Positions 55,057 through 64,000 of a DNA stretch of 64,000 bases are shown piece after piece. Numbering within the stretch: the first letter of the stretch is position 1; each line of letters starts with the position of its first letter. Both the position numbers and the translations under genes were made by a program. The stretch lies in contig JABYQU010000007.1 in NCBI GenBank assembly GCA_022264855.1, positions 248,001-312,000 of the forward strand, given 5' to 3'. This stretch comes from Lenzites betulinus. Taxonomy: Eukaryota; Basidiomycota; Agaricomycetes; Polyporales; Polyporaceae. The notes under the pieces are model-generated. The model was not told where the DNA came from. It searched no databases and was given only the letters and a program-made list of their open reading frames with translations.

Positions 55057-55821
55057 TTACTTGTGTGCAGCCGCGACGGATGAACGAAGCTTATCGTACA
55101 GGATCCCGCAACGCACGGGGCTGAAGTATTCGGTCTTCTCCTCACCGTTGTAGTCGTAGGTGACGGGATAGTTCAGGAGAGATGACTCGATGGTCTACAA
55201 CGGGAGCTCAACGAATGTTCTGGCATCCAACGTGGAGTGTGTACTCACCAAAAGCCGTGGGGGGTACTGCTCGAAGTCTGCGACCACTCCGTGACGCCAG
55301 ATATACCCTCGCTCGATGACCCAGTCTTTCACCATGACATGGTCGCCCGGCTTCAGAACCATGGCGTTGAGCCCTACGTGTCCGGTACAAACAGAGCAGC
55401 AGAATTGACGCACCTTGTATGAGTCCTTGCGCATGTAGCGCGACTTCGCCTCAAGCTGATACGGCTTCAAGTTGATGGCGACTTTACGGCGTTGCTTCTT
55501 CACCTTTCCCCCCTCCTCATCCGCCGGCCCCTCGGAGTCAGAGCTTTCCATCGCGCCCGGGGTCCCGCGCTCGACGAGCAACGGCCGCCTGCGGCGCCAC
55601 TTCCGGGTCCCGGCCGAGGCGACGAGACGCGACTTACCACCGGCGGTGTGCTGCAGCACTGCAGGTGGCGCGGCGGAAGGAAAGGGCGTCGGGGCGCGGA
55701 GCTGGAGGGCGACGGCCGTGCGCGGGTCTTTGGCGGGGGCTTCGGACTTGGGCATCGTGATCCTCACTTTGCGTGCGGGTTTCGCCTGGGCAGACTTCTT
55801 TTTGAACGTGAATATAGCCAT
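55057..55821 (-). CDS. Uncharacterised protein with C-terminal Tudor/SH3-like module (paralogue 2)
   Basis: Three exons, about 223 residues. The first 135 residues are basic and disordered (MAIFTFKKKSAQAKPARKVR, KWRRRRP). The C-terminal part reads GLNAMVLKPGDHVMVKDWV, then YIWRHGVVADFEQYPPRLL, YPVTYDYNGEEKTEYFSP and CGILYDKL. That matches the GDxVxV...W..G.V...YPV.Y...YF.P..G.L pattern of the proteins at 49019-50505 and 60939-61476. It looks like a small beta-barrel preceded by a nucleic-acid-binding or nuclear-localisation type tail. No named family. The chosen ATG gives the longest consistent product with a clean context; an in-frame ATG 24 nt upstream is also possible. Confidence 0.75.
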
Positions 55822-56847
55822 GGTTGATGTAGCTAGGGTGGTCACGGGACGATGAGGGCGTGCGGGGGACGCTGGAGCTTTGTGAACGGACGGACCTTAC
55901 GGTAGTGAATGAGGGGATGAGTGGTGAAGTCGGAGTGAGTTTGGAATTGGGTGGGAGGGCGAGCGGTTTTGTCCGCAAGTCGCGGTGGTTGGGTTGGAGA
56001 TGGAGGTTGAGAAAGAGAAAGACGCCGGTGCATGCTGCCCATTTATGTCGCGGAGTATACGGAGTCTCGCTTAAGGCCTCATGCCGAAGTCAAGTCCCAT
56101 TGTTCCAGCGCTACGGCCCAAGCGCCCGCATGTTGACTTTCCAAGTCGCGGCTGCGTATAGACTGGCGGCCTAGTACGAGTTGCATATTCACTGGCGTTG
56201 CATGATTGGTCACCTTTTTGCGCTGTTAACGCGATGGTGGTGTGAAAACCGGGAGATAAGATTGACAACGCCGATATTTGGACCATTTTCGAAGAGCCCA
56301 GTTCTGTAAAGTTTTGTGTCAACGTACAGATACGAGCAGTTCAGAGATTTCCGAAAAGGCTTGCGTGGACAGTATGCCAGTCTGCTACGAAGCATCTAGG
56401 CAGGTTTGAAGTGCGTGCAGCCGTGAGGCCTGCTCATAGAAGTACCAGGTGTCCGGAGGTGATCATGACTGCAGCCGGGAGTGGCTGTAGTGGATACTGT
56501 TGATCCAAGGTTCTTGCACATGCAGACGATGCATAATAGAGCCGAAGGGAAAGTCCGTAGCTGGGGTATTGAACTCTGAGATACGGGTGTTGCATTCAGG
56601 GCAACAATCCGATGGAATCCGTGCCCGACACGCTGTCACTGTTGTTAAGTGCGTTGGGTATTTGATCCTGATATCAAAGGTAAGCACTGACACAAACAAT
56701 GGACCTGCCTTGGCCTCAGCGTGATGCTGTGGAATTGTTGGAATCAGACCGTAGAAGACCGAAAATGAGGTAGCTTGAATATGGTGATACAACAGGCGTA
56801 TGGCGAAAGCGTGCGGGGTACAACAGATTCGAGAAGTGTATGTACAT
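55822..56847. other. Intergenic region between Tudor-like 2 and GCN20
   Basis: About 1 kb holding the promoter of the minus-strand Tudor-like gene and the GCN20 3' flank. The open frames here are overlapping and featureless. Confidence 0.4.
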
Positions 56848-59800
56848 TCAAGGTTTTGCCTTGATGTTGCTGACAATGAGGCTCTGTGGAATTTGTGAGC
56901 GGAGGTTGCTATATTGGCTAACAAGACAACGCACCTTGTAAGCTTGTACATCGCCCTTGAACTTCGACACCGTGCCGTCCGAGCATACCCAGAGCTGACG
57001 ACAACAATCAATATAAATTCCCTCGACGCGGCGCGTCTGTACAACTTTACCTCTTTCGCAACTTTCGTGATGAAGCGCTCGTCGTGTGAGATGAGAATCA
57101 CACCTCCGTTCCAGGAGCTCAACGCCGTCATCAGGGCATCTAAACCCTCGATATCGAGGTGGTTAGTCGGCTGTAGATCGCTATCAGTATATGTGTTACG
57201 GCCCGCGTATAATCGCGACGCACCTCATCGAGCAGCAGGACGTGCGGCCTCTGCAAGGAGAGCATGGCAAACGCGACACGCGACTTCTGACCCCCAGAAA
57301 GCGTGCCAATCATCTGAAGACTGTAGACAAGTATATTAGCGACACCTCCTGATATAGCGGCTGGTGTCCGTATTCTTACCCGGTCATACCGCTGATCTGA
57401 AAGTTGCCCAAATGCCCTCGGTATTCCTGTTCGGTCTTCCCAGGGAACTTGGATGCGAGGAATTGCACAGGAGACATGGTGGGCACCAGGTTGTCGACGT
57501 GATGTTGCGCAAAGTATCCACTACGTACAAGGATACAAGTGTCAGCTTGGTCCTCATCAGTTGACGAAATAAATACACACATGCGGAGTCGTCCATTCTG
57601 GCTGACATGGCCGTGCATAGGCTTTAGCTCGCCCGTCAGTAGCTTGATCCTATGGAGGCGAGTCTCAATGAACTGCCCCGAAGGTTCCGAGATAACACAT
57701 ACAATGTTGATTTTCCGGCACCGTTGGGACCGACGACGGCGATTCGTGAGTCTAGACCAACATCGATGTTGACGGCCTTCAGCAGGATCTTGTCCGTGGT
57801 GTAGCCAAAGGAGACCTCGTTGAGCTGTAGCACAGGAGGTGATATCTTCTCTGTCTCTGGGAACTTGAACGTCTCCGTCTCTTCGACCTCTGGCGGTTGC
57901 AGCTCGGGTAGCTATATTCGATGTTTCTACTGCGTAAGCAGGGACGCATTGAGCAACTGTGAGGACGGTTGACAAACCTTCTCGAGAATCTTGATCTTCG
58001 ACTGCGCTTGCGCCGCGCGATTGGCGTTGTACCGCCACCGGTCGATGAATGCTTGCAGATGTTTCCGGTAGTCCATCTGGGCTTCGTACTCTTTCCGTAG
58101 GTTCCGGTCGCGCTCCGATTTTGTGGAGTAGAACTGCGTGAAGTTACTGGAGAGGGTAATGTCAGCCTGCATGTCCGCGAGTCGGTTCGGCAGAGAAGAG
58201 CGCACCCCTTGTAGTAATCCAGGCGACCAGAGTGCATGTGGATGATATCGGTGGCCACGGCATCCCTAGGGAGGCGTTGGAAGTGAATGCGACTGGATAG
58301 ACGAACGAACTTACAAGAATGCTCGGTCGTGAGAGCTATAAAGTTGATAATAATCAGCGCAAGCGGTTTTATGGGCGAACATGACACTCACACGACGACA
58401 AGGGTACCCGGCCAGGTCTGGAGGTAGTCCTCCAACCATGCGAGGGCATTCAAATCGACTGCAGAAGTCAGTCAGTTCGTGGTGATCAAAGCGCCGTAAA
58501 TCGGTCTTACTATGGTTAGAAGGCTCGTCCAGCAACAACAAGGCAGGCTAGTCAACGTTGATTAGCCAAATGCAAATGTGCCACTTTTTAAGGTGAATAC
58601 CTTGACAAACAGCGCCCTTGCCAGAGCAAGTCGCATACGCCAACCTCCACTGAATGACCTTGTCGGCCTCTTCTGGTCTTCTTCGCTGAACCCCAGACCT
58701 GCGCGAGGTTTGAATATCTCTTCATCGAATCGTGCATAGTTGACACATACCAGCGAGGAGAGCCGCAGCTCGCGCAGGGCCTGTTTCAGCCTCCATTTCC
58801 GCAAGACGAGCGTGTACTTCGGCGAGACGTGTTTGCGCCTCATCGCGCGCATCTTCGAACCGCTTATCGTCGCCCTCCTTGTCGAGTTCGGAAAGCTTAA
58901 CATTAAGCGATGCCTCTTCACGTAGTAGTGTGTCTCGCCAGACGTCAGCCTTCAAGACGGACTCCAATGCGAGGGTATCGTCGCCGACAATCTGTTACAA
59001 GGTGAATTGCAGTTTACAATTCATGAAGGAATGACGTGCCTCTTGCTCGACGAACAGAATGGTAATATGCGCCGGGATGGGAACATCACGGAGCGCGATG
59101 TGTCGAAGTAGCGTCGATTTACCGACACCGTTCCGACCGATGATACCATACCGACGGCCATAGGCAAGTGTGAGCGACGCGCCAGAACTGAATGTGTCAA
59201 CGTGAGTGGTGCATTTCAGCAGGGGTCAATATACAACGTACAGAATGCGGTTTGAGCCAAAGTTGACGTCGATTGAAGACAGGTGTATGTCTTTCGACTT
59301 GTTCTTGGAAGCAGCGGTCGCATCCAGGGGATTGATTTTCATGAACATCTCTTCGTAGGTTTGCTTAACAGAGTGTGAGTTCTTTTAATTCACACTGTCT
59401 TTGTGTACACTACTAACCTGTTTCTTGTGTTGGTCCAACAGCTTTGAACCCTCGTATAGGTCGGTCCGCTTCGACCGCTTCTCGATTTTTGCCTACAAAC
59501 GTACGTCAGACGAGTGACCTTTAGGCACGGTTATGTACAACGTACCCTGAGCTTTGCCTCCTGCTTCTCTAGCTTCTTGACATCGACGCGCGAAGCCCTG
59601 CAAACGACCTCAATGCGGAGTTATTAGAGAGTAAACACGCTACTCACTTTCCCTTGTTAATGCTTTCCAAGTCTACACCCTCCGTGAACGCAATCGTGTT
59701 GCTCATCACATTGGTCTTGCTGAGATCCATCACCTTATCCAGCCTGACTAGACCGGGGCCGCTACCCGCACGGTTCTTTTCCTCACGTCGAGTAAGAGGC

Positions 59801-60039
59801 TCCTCTAAAAGCTCTGCCAAACGCTGCACGAGCCTGTCGAGGTCGCCCTTCTTTGCTTGGCTGGAAGAGGAGCCGATGGCAGAGTCCAATATATCTCGGG
59901 TGACCTGAAGCACGTCTTCATCGTCGGCAGCATCGTCCAGGTCGAGCAAATAGCCTGAGAGGTATTGAATGACAATCTCTTCCGTGCCCGGAAGCGCATC
60001 GCGAATGTCTTCAGCTATGTCTTCAGAGGATACTCCCAT
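56848..60039 (-). CDS. GCN20: ABC-F ATPase GCN20 (ABCF3 type)
   Basis: A soluble twin-ABC protein that works with Gcn1 to activate Gcn2 on stalled ribosomes during amino-acid starvation. The many-exon model (about 730 residues) starts [20 protein letters not shown] and has the GCN20-type N-terminal helical region ending [19 protein letters not shown]. The first ABC has GRNGVGKST, signature [16 protein letters not shown] and Walker [14 protein letters not shown] with VVSHDRAFLD. The ABC-F linker contains [20 protein letters not shown]. The second ABC has GPNGAGKST, signature [12 protein letters not shown] and [15 protein letters not shown] with ISHDERFI. The end is [11 protein letters not shown]. 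The N-terminal region distinguishes it from Arb1 and eEF3. All ATPase motifs are intact. Confidence 0.96.
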
Positions 60040-60243
60040 AATATGCCCAGCAAGATAAGATGAAATGAATAAGCGGAGTTACTAGTTCAGCAGGTATGAG
60101 AGCGTACACCAGCAGCTCCGCCTTGCAGTACTTTACTTTGGACTGGAAAGTCATCGAGCCCTGATCTCCGATCTCGGTCCCATCACATCGCGTGGCAAAT
60201 TGCCCTTTCCGCATTTAGTATCCTAGATCGCAACCTCCCACCC

Positions 60244-60550
60244 ATGGCATCCACTAATCCACCAACGATTCGCGTTCCGCCTTCGTTCCAAGGTATCTGT
60301 ACATTGAACCAACAACATTGACAAATTAACGTCTGGGCTTCTCGTGATAGCTAGACATCCAAAGTGTCTCTTCCGTCCCCCAGAGCAGCAGCTTGAGTCT
60401 TTTCACCGACATTTCTTGCGACTGTCAGAGTATTTTAAGTTAATCTGGAAGCATGACGAGTACAGCTGCTTATGGAGTTTTGGCCGAACTGCCGTTCGCA
60501 CCTTCCTTATGTTCAGCACCTGGTTGTCTTTTGTCCCTCAATCTTTGTAA
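60244..60550 (+). CDS. Possible small two-exon gene divergent from GCN20
   Basis: ATG at 60244 gives MASTNPPTIRVPPSFQ up to a GTATCT donor at 60293. A 58-nt intron ends CTCGTGATAG, and the frame then continues to a stop at 60548-60550 (82 residues). The second exon contains HFLRLSEYFKLIWKHDE and a hydrophobic C-terminus, but I recognise no family. Other frames in exon 2 are also open, so further splicing is possible. It is supported only by the good intron, the ATG context and its position 204 bp from the GCN20 start. Confidence 0.3.
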
Positions 60551-60938
60551 GATCCAGAAGCCCAGATTTGAACTTATCGCATGCCGATATCAGCTGCGGT
60601 AATTTCTTTGCAGCTAGTTATCTACATACCGTGTCTTTGAGAGGTTCGATGATGGCCACTGCGCTTCATACAACTTGAAATGGAGCATGTTTCGTTATTG
60701 AGCTTATGTGACGTCGCCGTTTAGTTTTCTTAACAATGCGTAGGGGAGATTCATCTCCGCATGTACGTGGATAATGCGTCTATTGTCTTCTGCACGCTAC
60801 ATGCTTTGTGGCGCACGCCGCAACGCATAAAGAGCAAATGGTTGAATCAGCCTTCACTTCATTCAACCCCCAACTTGAACCCTCACTCCGAGCAAATCAC
60901 CGCCAAGCTCTAACAACACCATACGTCTATATCTCACG

Positions 60939-61476
60939 ATGACGACCTCTTCACCCAACAAACTGTCACGAAGGTCATTTCGGGTTTCGAAAGCTCGGAC
61001 TGCTATCGTAACGCCGCTCGAGAGAAGGGACGTTCCCGCCGGTGGCAACAACTCAGAATCAACAAGTGACGCTGAGTCTTCCTATCTCCATCCCGAATAT
61101 GGTTTACTTGATCTCGACGAGCCTCTGAGATGCGAGTTTCGGGTGAGTCTCAGTACTTGCTCACAAATGGTCTACCAGCTAACGGCCCTGTAGCACGGCG
61201 AGCGAGTATGGGTCAAACTAAGGGAGTCTTCTGAGTGGGTAGCTGGCACTATCTCGGGGAATGGGGTACGGTCAGGAGTGACTAGAGACGTGAGTTCGAC
61301 AGGGATTTCGCGGACGACTTGCCAACTGACGCCGATCCACATCAAAGGGCGAAGGCGTACTATACCCCGTGCGTTACAACAAGACGAAGCGCGACTACTT
61401 CGCCCCGCAAAATGGGGAGCTCAAGCCAGACACTCCGGAAGTCACACAGCTCCTACAGGCAGGAGGTTGGTTGTAA
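60939..61476 (+). CDS. Uncharacterised protein with C-terminal Tudor/SH3-like module (paralogue 3)
   Basis: Three exons (the first 60939-61142) give 142 residues. The first 65 are basic and Ser/Thr-rich (LSRRSFRVSKARTAI). The remainder reads FRHGERVWVKLRESSEWVAG, then TISGNGVRSG, GEGVLYPVRYNKTKRDYFAP, NGELKPDTPEV and LLQAGGWL. This is the same HGExVxV...W..G.I...YPVRY...YFAP..GEL pattern seen in the two proteins at 49-56 kb, and the most compact version. Ligand and role are unknown. Both introns have good GTGAGT donors. Confidence 0.8.
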
Positions 61477-63077
61477 TACTAGGAGCAGGGCGTGGTATAT
61501 CGTAGGTTGTGGAATGTAGCTCGCGGTCAGAAATCAATTCCATCGAGTTTCACTAGAGAAGTACACGGGAACTTGCTTGGGATGATCATGCACATAAGAC
61601 TACGTACCGTCAAAGGCGAGTGAAATGAGCTTCACGACCTGATGTTCCGGATCCTACACGTACTGCAGGCTATGCAAGAATGTCGAATAGTCTTCTGAGG
61701 GGACAAGTAAGTACTTCAATGTCAAACCCGACATAACTTTCCGATCTGATGCGCCCTTGCTGGCGCGCGCCCCGCTTTCTCAATCCGGTCTCCCGAATGA
61801 CAGCTGAGGAGCTTGAAGAATGAGCTCGCGGGTGGCGGTAAGGTTAACCACGTCGGACTTGAAGCTTCTGAAGCTTGGATAGAAGCTAGTGACCGCCCTG
61901 GGTGGTATATAAAGAGGGCGAGTGTGTGCGCGGGCGAGGCCGACTTCGCCTGCAGCCCGCATTCACCGCTAGGGCAGCCTCGAGCTTGTTGTACAACACT
62001 CCTGGCCCATCTGCGGCTCCGTCCACGGCTCCCAACGGGGCGCAATCGCCAGCGCGATGTCGACGACAACAAGTATCGGCCGTGATCCAAGACCCTCGTC
62101 TCCCGCGGGTGGGGCCTCACAGTGACAGTCAGGCGTCGCGCGGCATCCTCAAATGCGCAGCTGGGGCAAGAGAGCCTTGCTGACAAAGGAAAGGGGCGAG
62201 CCAGTGAGGTTGCCGCCAACACAGGTATGTCAGCGATGGTGGAGGTCGTACATACATAGCGACAACTGACCTGAAAGGCAGCGTAGGTGGGGCGGCCTGA
62301 GGTGGACGTCCTCAAGGAGGTGGAGAACACAGTTGAGTTACTTCAGTAGTGTCAAAGCGCAGTATAGCTCCCGTGCGCAGAGAGTGCGCAGAGCATTGAT
62401 GCATCTAGCTAAGCGGTTGATCAATATCCTCTGGCATCGCACCTGTCATATCCTCATCCTCCGGATGAATTTATCTGCCTAGGAGACAGACACCAACGTT
62501 CAACCGTCCACAGCGCTTTTCAGACGGTCGTTCCCAGAAGGGGGACCCAACAAGATACATAGGTCCTCGAATAACAGAAATACCTAGTTGTTGCCAAGGA
62601 ACTTGTTCCTCCGCTCACGAGGCTCAGCCCAGCTGGGGCTGGGTACAGTCTTTCCACAATTATAGGTCGCCGGTAGATGCTGCGCGGTGCGAATCCGAGC
62701 CAAGGCTGCGGCCTGACTTACGAGACTGGCAGCAGGCAAGCAGCGGTGATGATGGTAGCAAAGTGAGGAGGCGCGGACCGGGAGAGAGGCGCCGAAGAGA
62801 GTCGGCCGTTGCGTTGCGATGAGAACTTGTATGGCCCGGTCTCTGATCACGCCAACTATTCCACCCTCCGCCTCTCACACCTTCTCCAGTCTCCTCTTCC
62901 TCGCTAGCTCTGTCGTTCGCACTCTGGCAAGGGCCCCCGCAGGTCGGAACTGGCGCTGGACAGCATTGGCTCTGAGTTTCGCACTAGGTGACCGGTCTCC
63001 TTGGCTTTTCGTAATCACCGCTCGGCGGTGGTGATACAGCAGCGCTGCACCAAAGTACCCTCTCACGGTCCTTTCCT
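61477..63077. other. Gene-poor stretch with a strong TATA box
   Basis: About 1.6 kb. TATATAAA lies at 61906-61913, preceded by GAAGCTTCTGAAGCTT. A small plus-strand open frame beginning MSTTTSIGRDPRPSSPAGG at 62057 lies downstream and could splice at 62130 or nearby, but no family is recognised. The frames at 61722-62330 and 62584-62878 on the minus strand look like GC-driven shadows. Confidence 0.4.
61906..61913 (+). promoter_or_regulatory. Canonical TATA box
   Basis: TATATAAA with a G-rich downstream flank. It is one of the few perfect TATA boxes in the window and stands 150 bp ahead of a possible small coding frame at 62057. Confidence 0.5.
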
Positions 63078-64000
63078 ATGTATTCTCACTACCGGCTATG
63101 CTGGCTGCTCGCCGTCCTCCTTGCTAGCCTCACTTCTGTCTCCGGTGAGTCCTATAAGCATCCTTGATTGCCAGGCGAATCGTACTCAAGCACCCTGGGT
63201 CGTCTTCAAAGCGCTAAGCGCGCCGGCAAGGCCCCTGAAGAGGGTAGCACATCCCTCGACTCTTTCCATCGATATCCTACCACGGCGAGTCTCCTCAACT
63301 GGCAACGGAAAGCGGTCATTTCCCGTAGACTCTCCCGTCCTTCGCCACTCCGACTCGTTTCGGTTAACACTCACCGCGTTCGAAGAGACGTTCTACATCC
63401 ATCTCCGCCCGAATGACCACCTCATCCACCCCGCGGCACGCGTCAACTACTACACGCTTTCCCCCGATGGCCAGTCTGTCCTCTCACGCACGGAGCCCAT
63501 CCAGCGCGAGTCGGTCCGGGCGTACTGGGGCGAGGTGATCCCTGCGCACGTCTCGCCCGACAGGCTGCGCGAGGACACGGCGGGTGTCCTTCCACGCCCA
63601 TCAGGAAAATCTGAACTCGGATGGGCCCGCATCACCGTCCATGACCAGGGGGACGCATCCGTCGGGAAGCCGCCTGTGTTCGAGGGCGCATTCTCTGTCA
63701 ACGGCGTCGTGCACCATGTCTCGACCAGGGTCAACTACCTCCGCACCAAGCACGGGCTCGATCCGCACGTAGAGGTCTCGCATGATGACCCGGATGGTGC
63801 GTTAGTCATCTGGCGCGACTCGGACGTGATGTCCACGCACGAGCACACGCTCGCTGCGCAGGGAGGAAGCCTGGGACTCGCAGCGCCCGTTGCCGAATCG
63901 TGCGGACACGACCGGTTGGATTTCAATACCGAACATCAGGTCGAGCACAGGCCAGAACCGCCGGCGTACACGCCCTGGTACGACGCGTTTGGTTTCCTGC
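63078..64000 (+). CDS. ADAM-type secreted zinc metalloprotease (N-terminal part, runs off the window)
   Basis: The start MYSHYRLCWLLAVLLASLTS is a signal peptide. A 46-nt intron (63145-63190) joins it to SAPWVVFKALSAPARPLKRV. The prodomain follows with HPSTLSIDILPRRV, RHSDSFRLTLTAFEETFYIH and LRPNDHLIHP. The remainder contains YTLSPDG, WARITVHDQGDASVGKPPVF, EGAFSVNGVVHHVSTRVNYL and ESCGHDRLDFN. The order and motifs match the prodomain of fungal ADAM proteases (ADM-A/B). The catalytic HExxHxxGxxH and disintegrin parts would lie to the right of the window. The class would act at the cell surface or be secreted. The join at 63190 is needed to keep frame. Confidence 0.83.

Noticed and set aside
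1..64000. CRISPR arrays, tRNA, rRNA genes and transposases
   Set aside because: None recognised by eye; a eukaryotic nuclear region would not have CRISPR, and no A/B-box pairs or transposase motifs were seen. tRNAscan and a TE search would be decisive.

Overview
The window is nuclear DNA of a filamentous basidiomycete, most likely an agaricomycete and possibly of the Polyporales. The signs are genes cut by many 45-70 nt introns with GT...AG ends and CTNAC-like branch sites, GC-rich third codon positions, pyrimidine-rich promoters, and a gene set typical of the group. No transposon, CRISPR array, rRNA or tRNA gene could be recognised.

Layout. Positions 1-16.4 kb: the tail of an unknown gene, a copper-fist transcription factor, a UBE2W-type E2, eIF5, a DNMT2-type tRNA methyltransferase, a PHD-finger protein and a candidate Mei4 (meiotic double-strand-break factor). 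Positions 16.4-29.3 kb: two stretches of about 5.6 and 6.0 kb with no recognisable gene, on either side of a FYVE-finger protein. Positions 29.3-46.4 kb: an F-box protein, SMN, NIC96 (with an apparent 1-nt frameshift), Ku80 and the SWI/SNF-RSC ATPase. Positions 46.4-61.5 kb: ribosomal proteins uS8 and eS17, SRP68, GET3, GCN20 and three small proteins sharing a Tudor/SH3-like C-terminal module. Positions 61.5-64 kb: a gene-poor stretch, then the start of a secreted ADAM-type metalloprotease.

Several neighbours are divergent pairs on short shared promoters, and some have related jobs. SRP68 and GET3 are the co-translational and post-translational ER-targeting factors. Ku80 and the RSC/SWI-SNF ATPase both act at DNA breaks. 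uS8 and eS17 are both 40S ribosomal proteins. F-box and SMN form a fourth pair.

The most notable observations are the SRP68/GET3 pair, a Pro-to-Ser change in the DNMT2 catalytic motif, the Mei4 candidate split by a 729-nt intron, the NIC96 frameshift, a 1,085-nt intron in Ku80, an 11-nt micro-exon in UBE2W, three clustered Tudor-like paralogues, and CCAAT-box clusters in the gene-poor region. Gene models were built by hand from reading frames, splice signals and remembered family motifs; no alignment was run.
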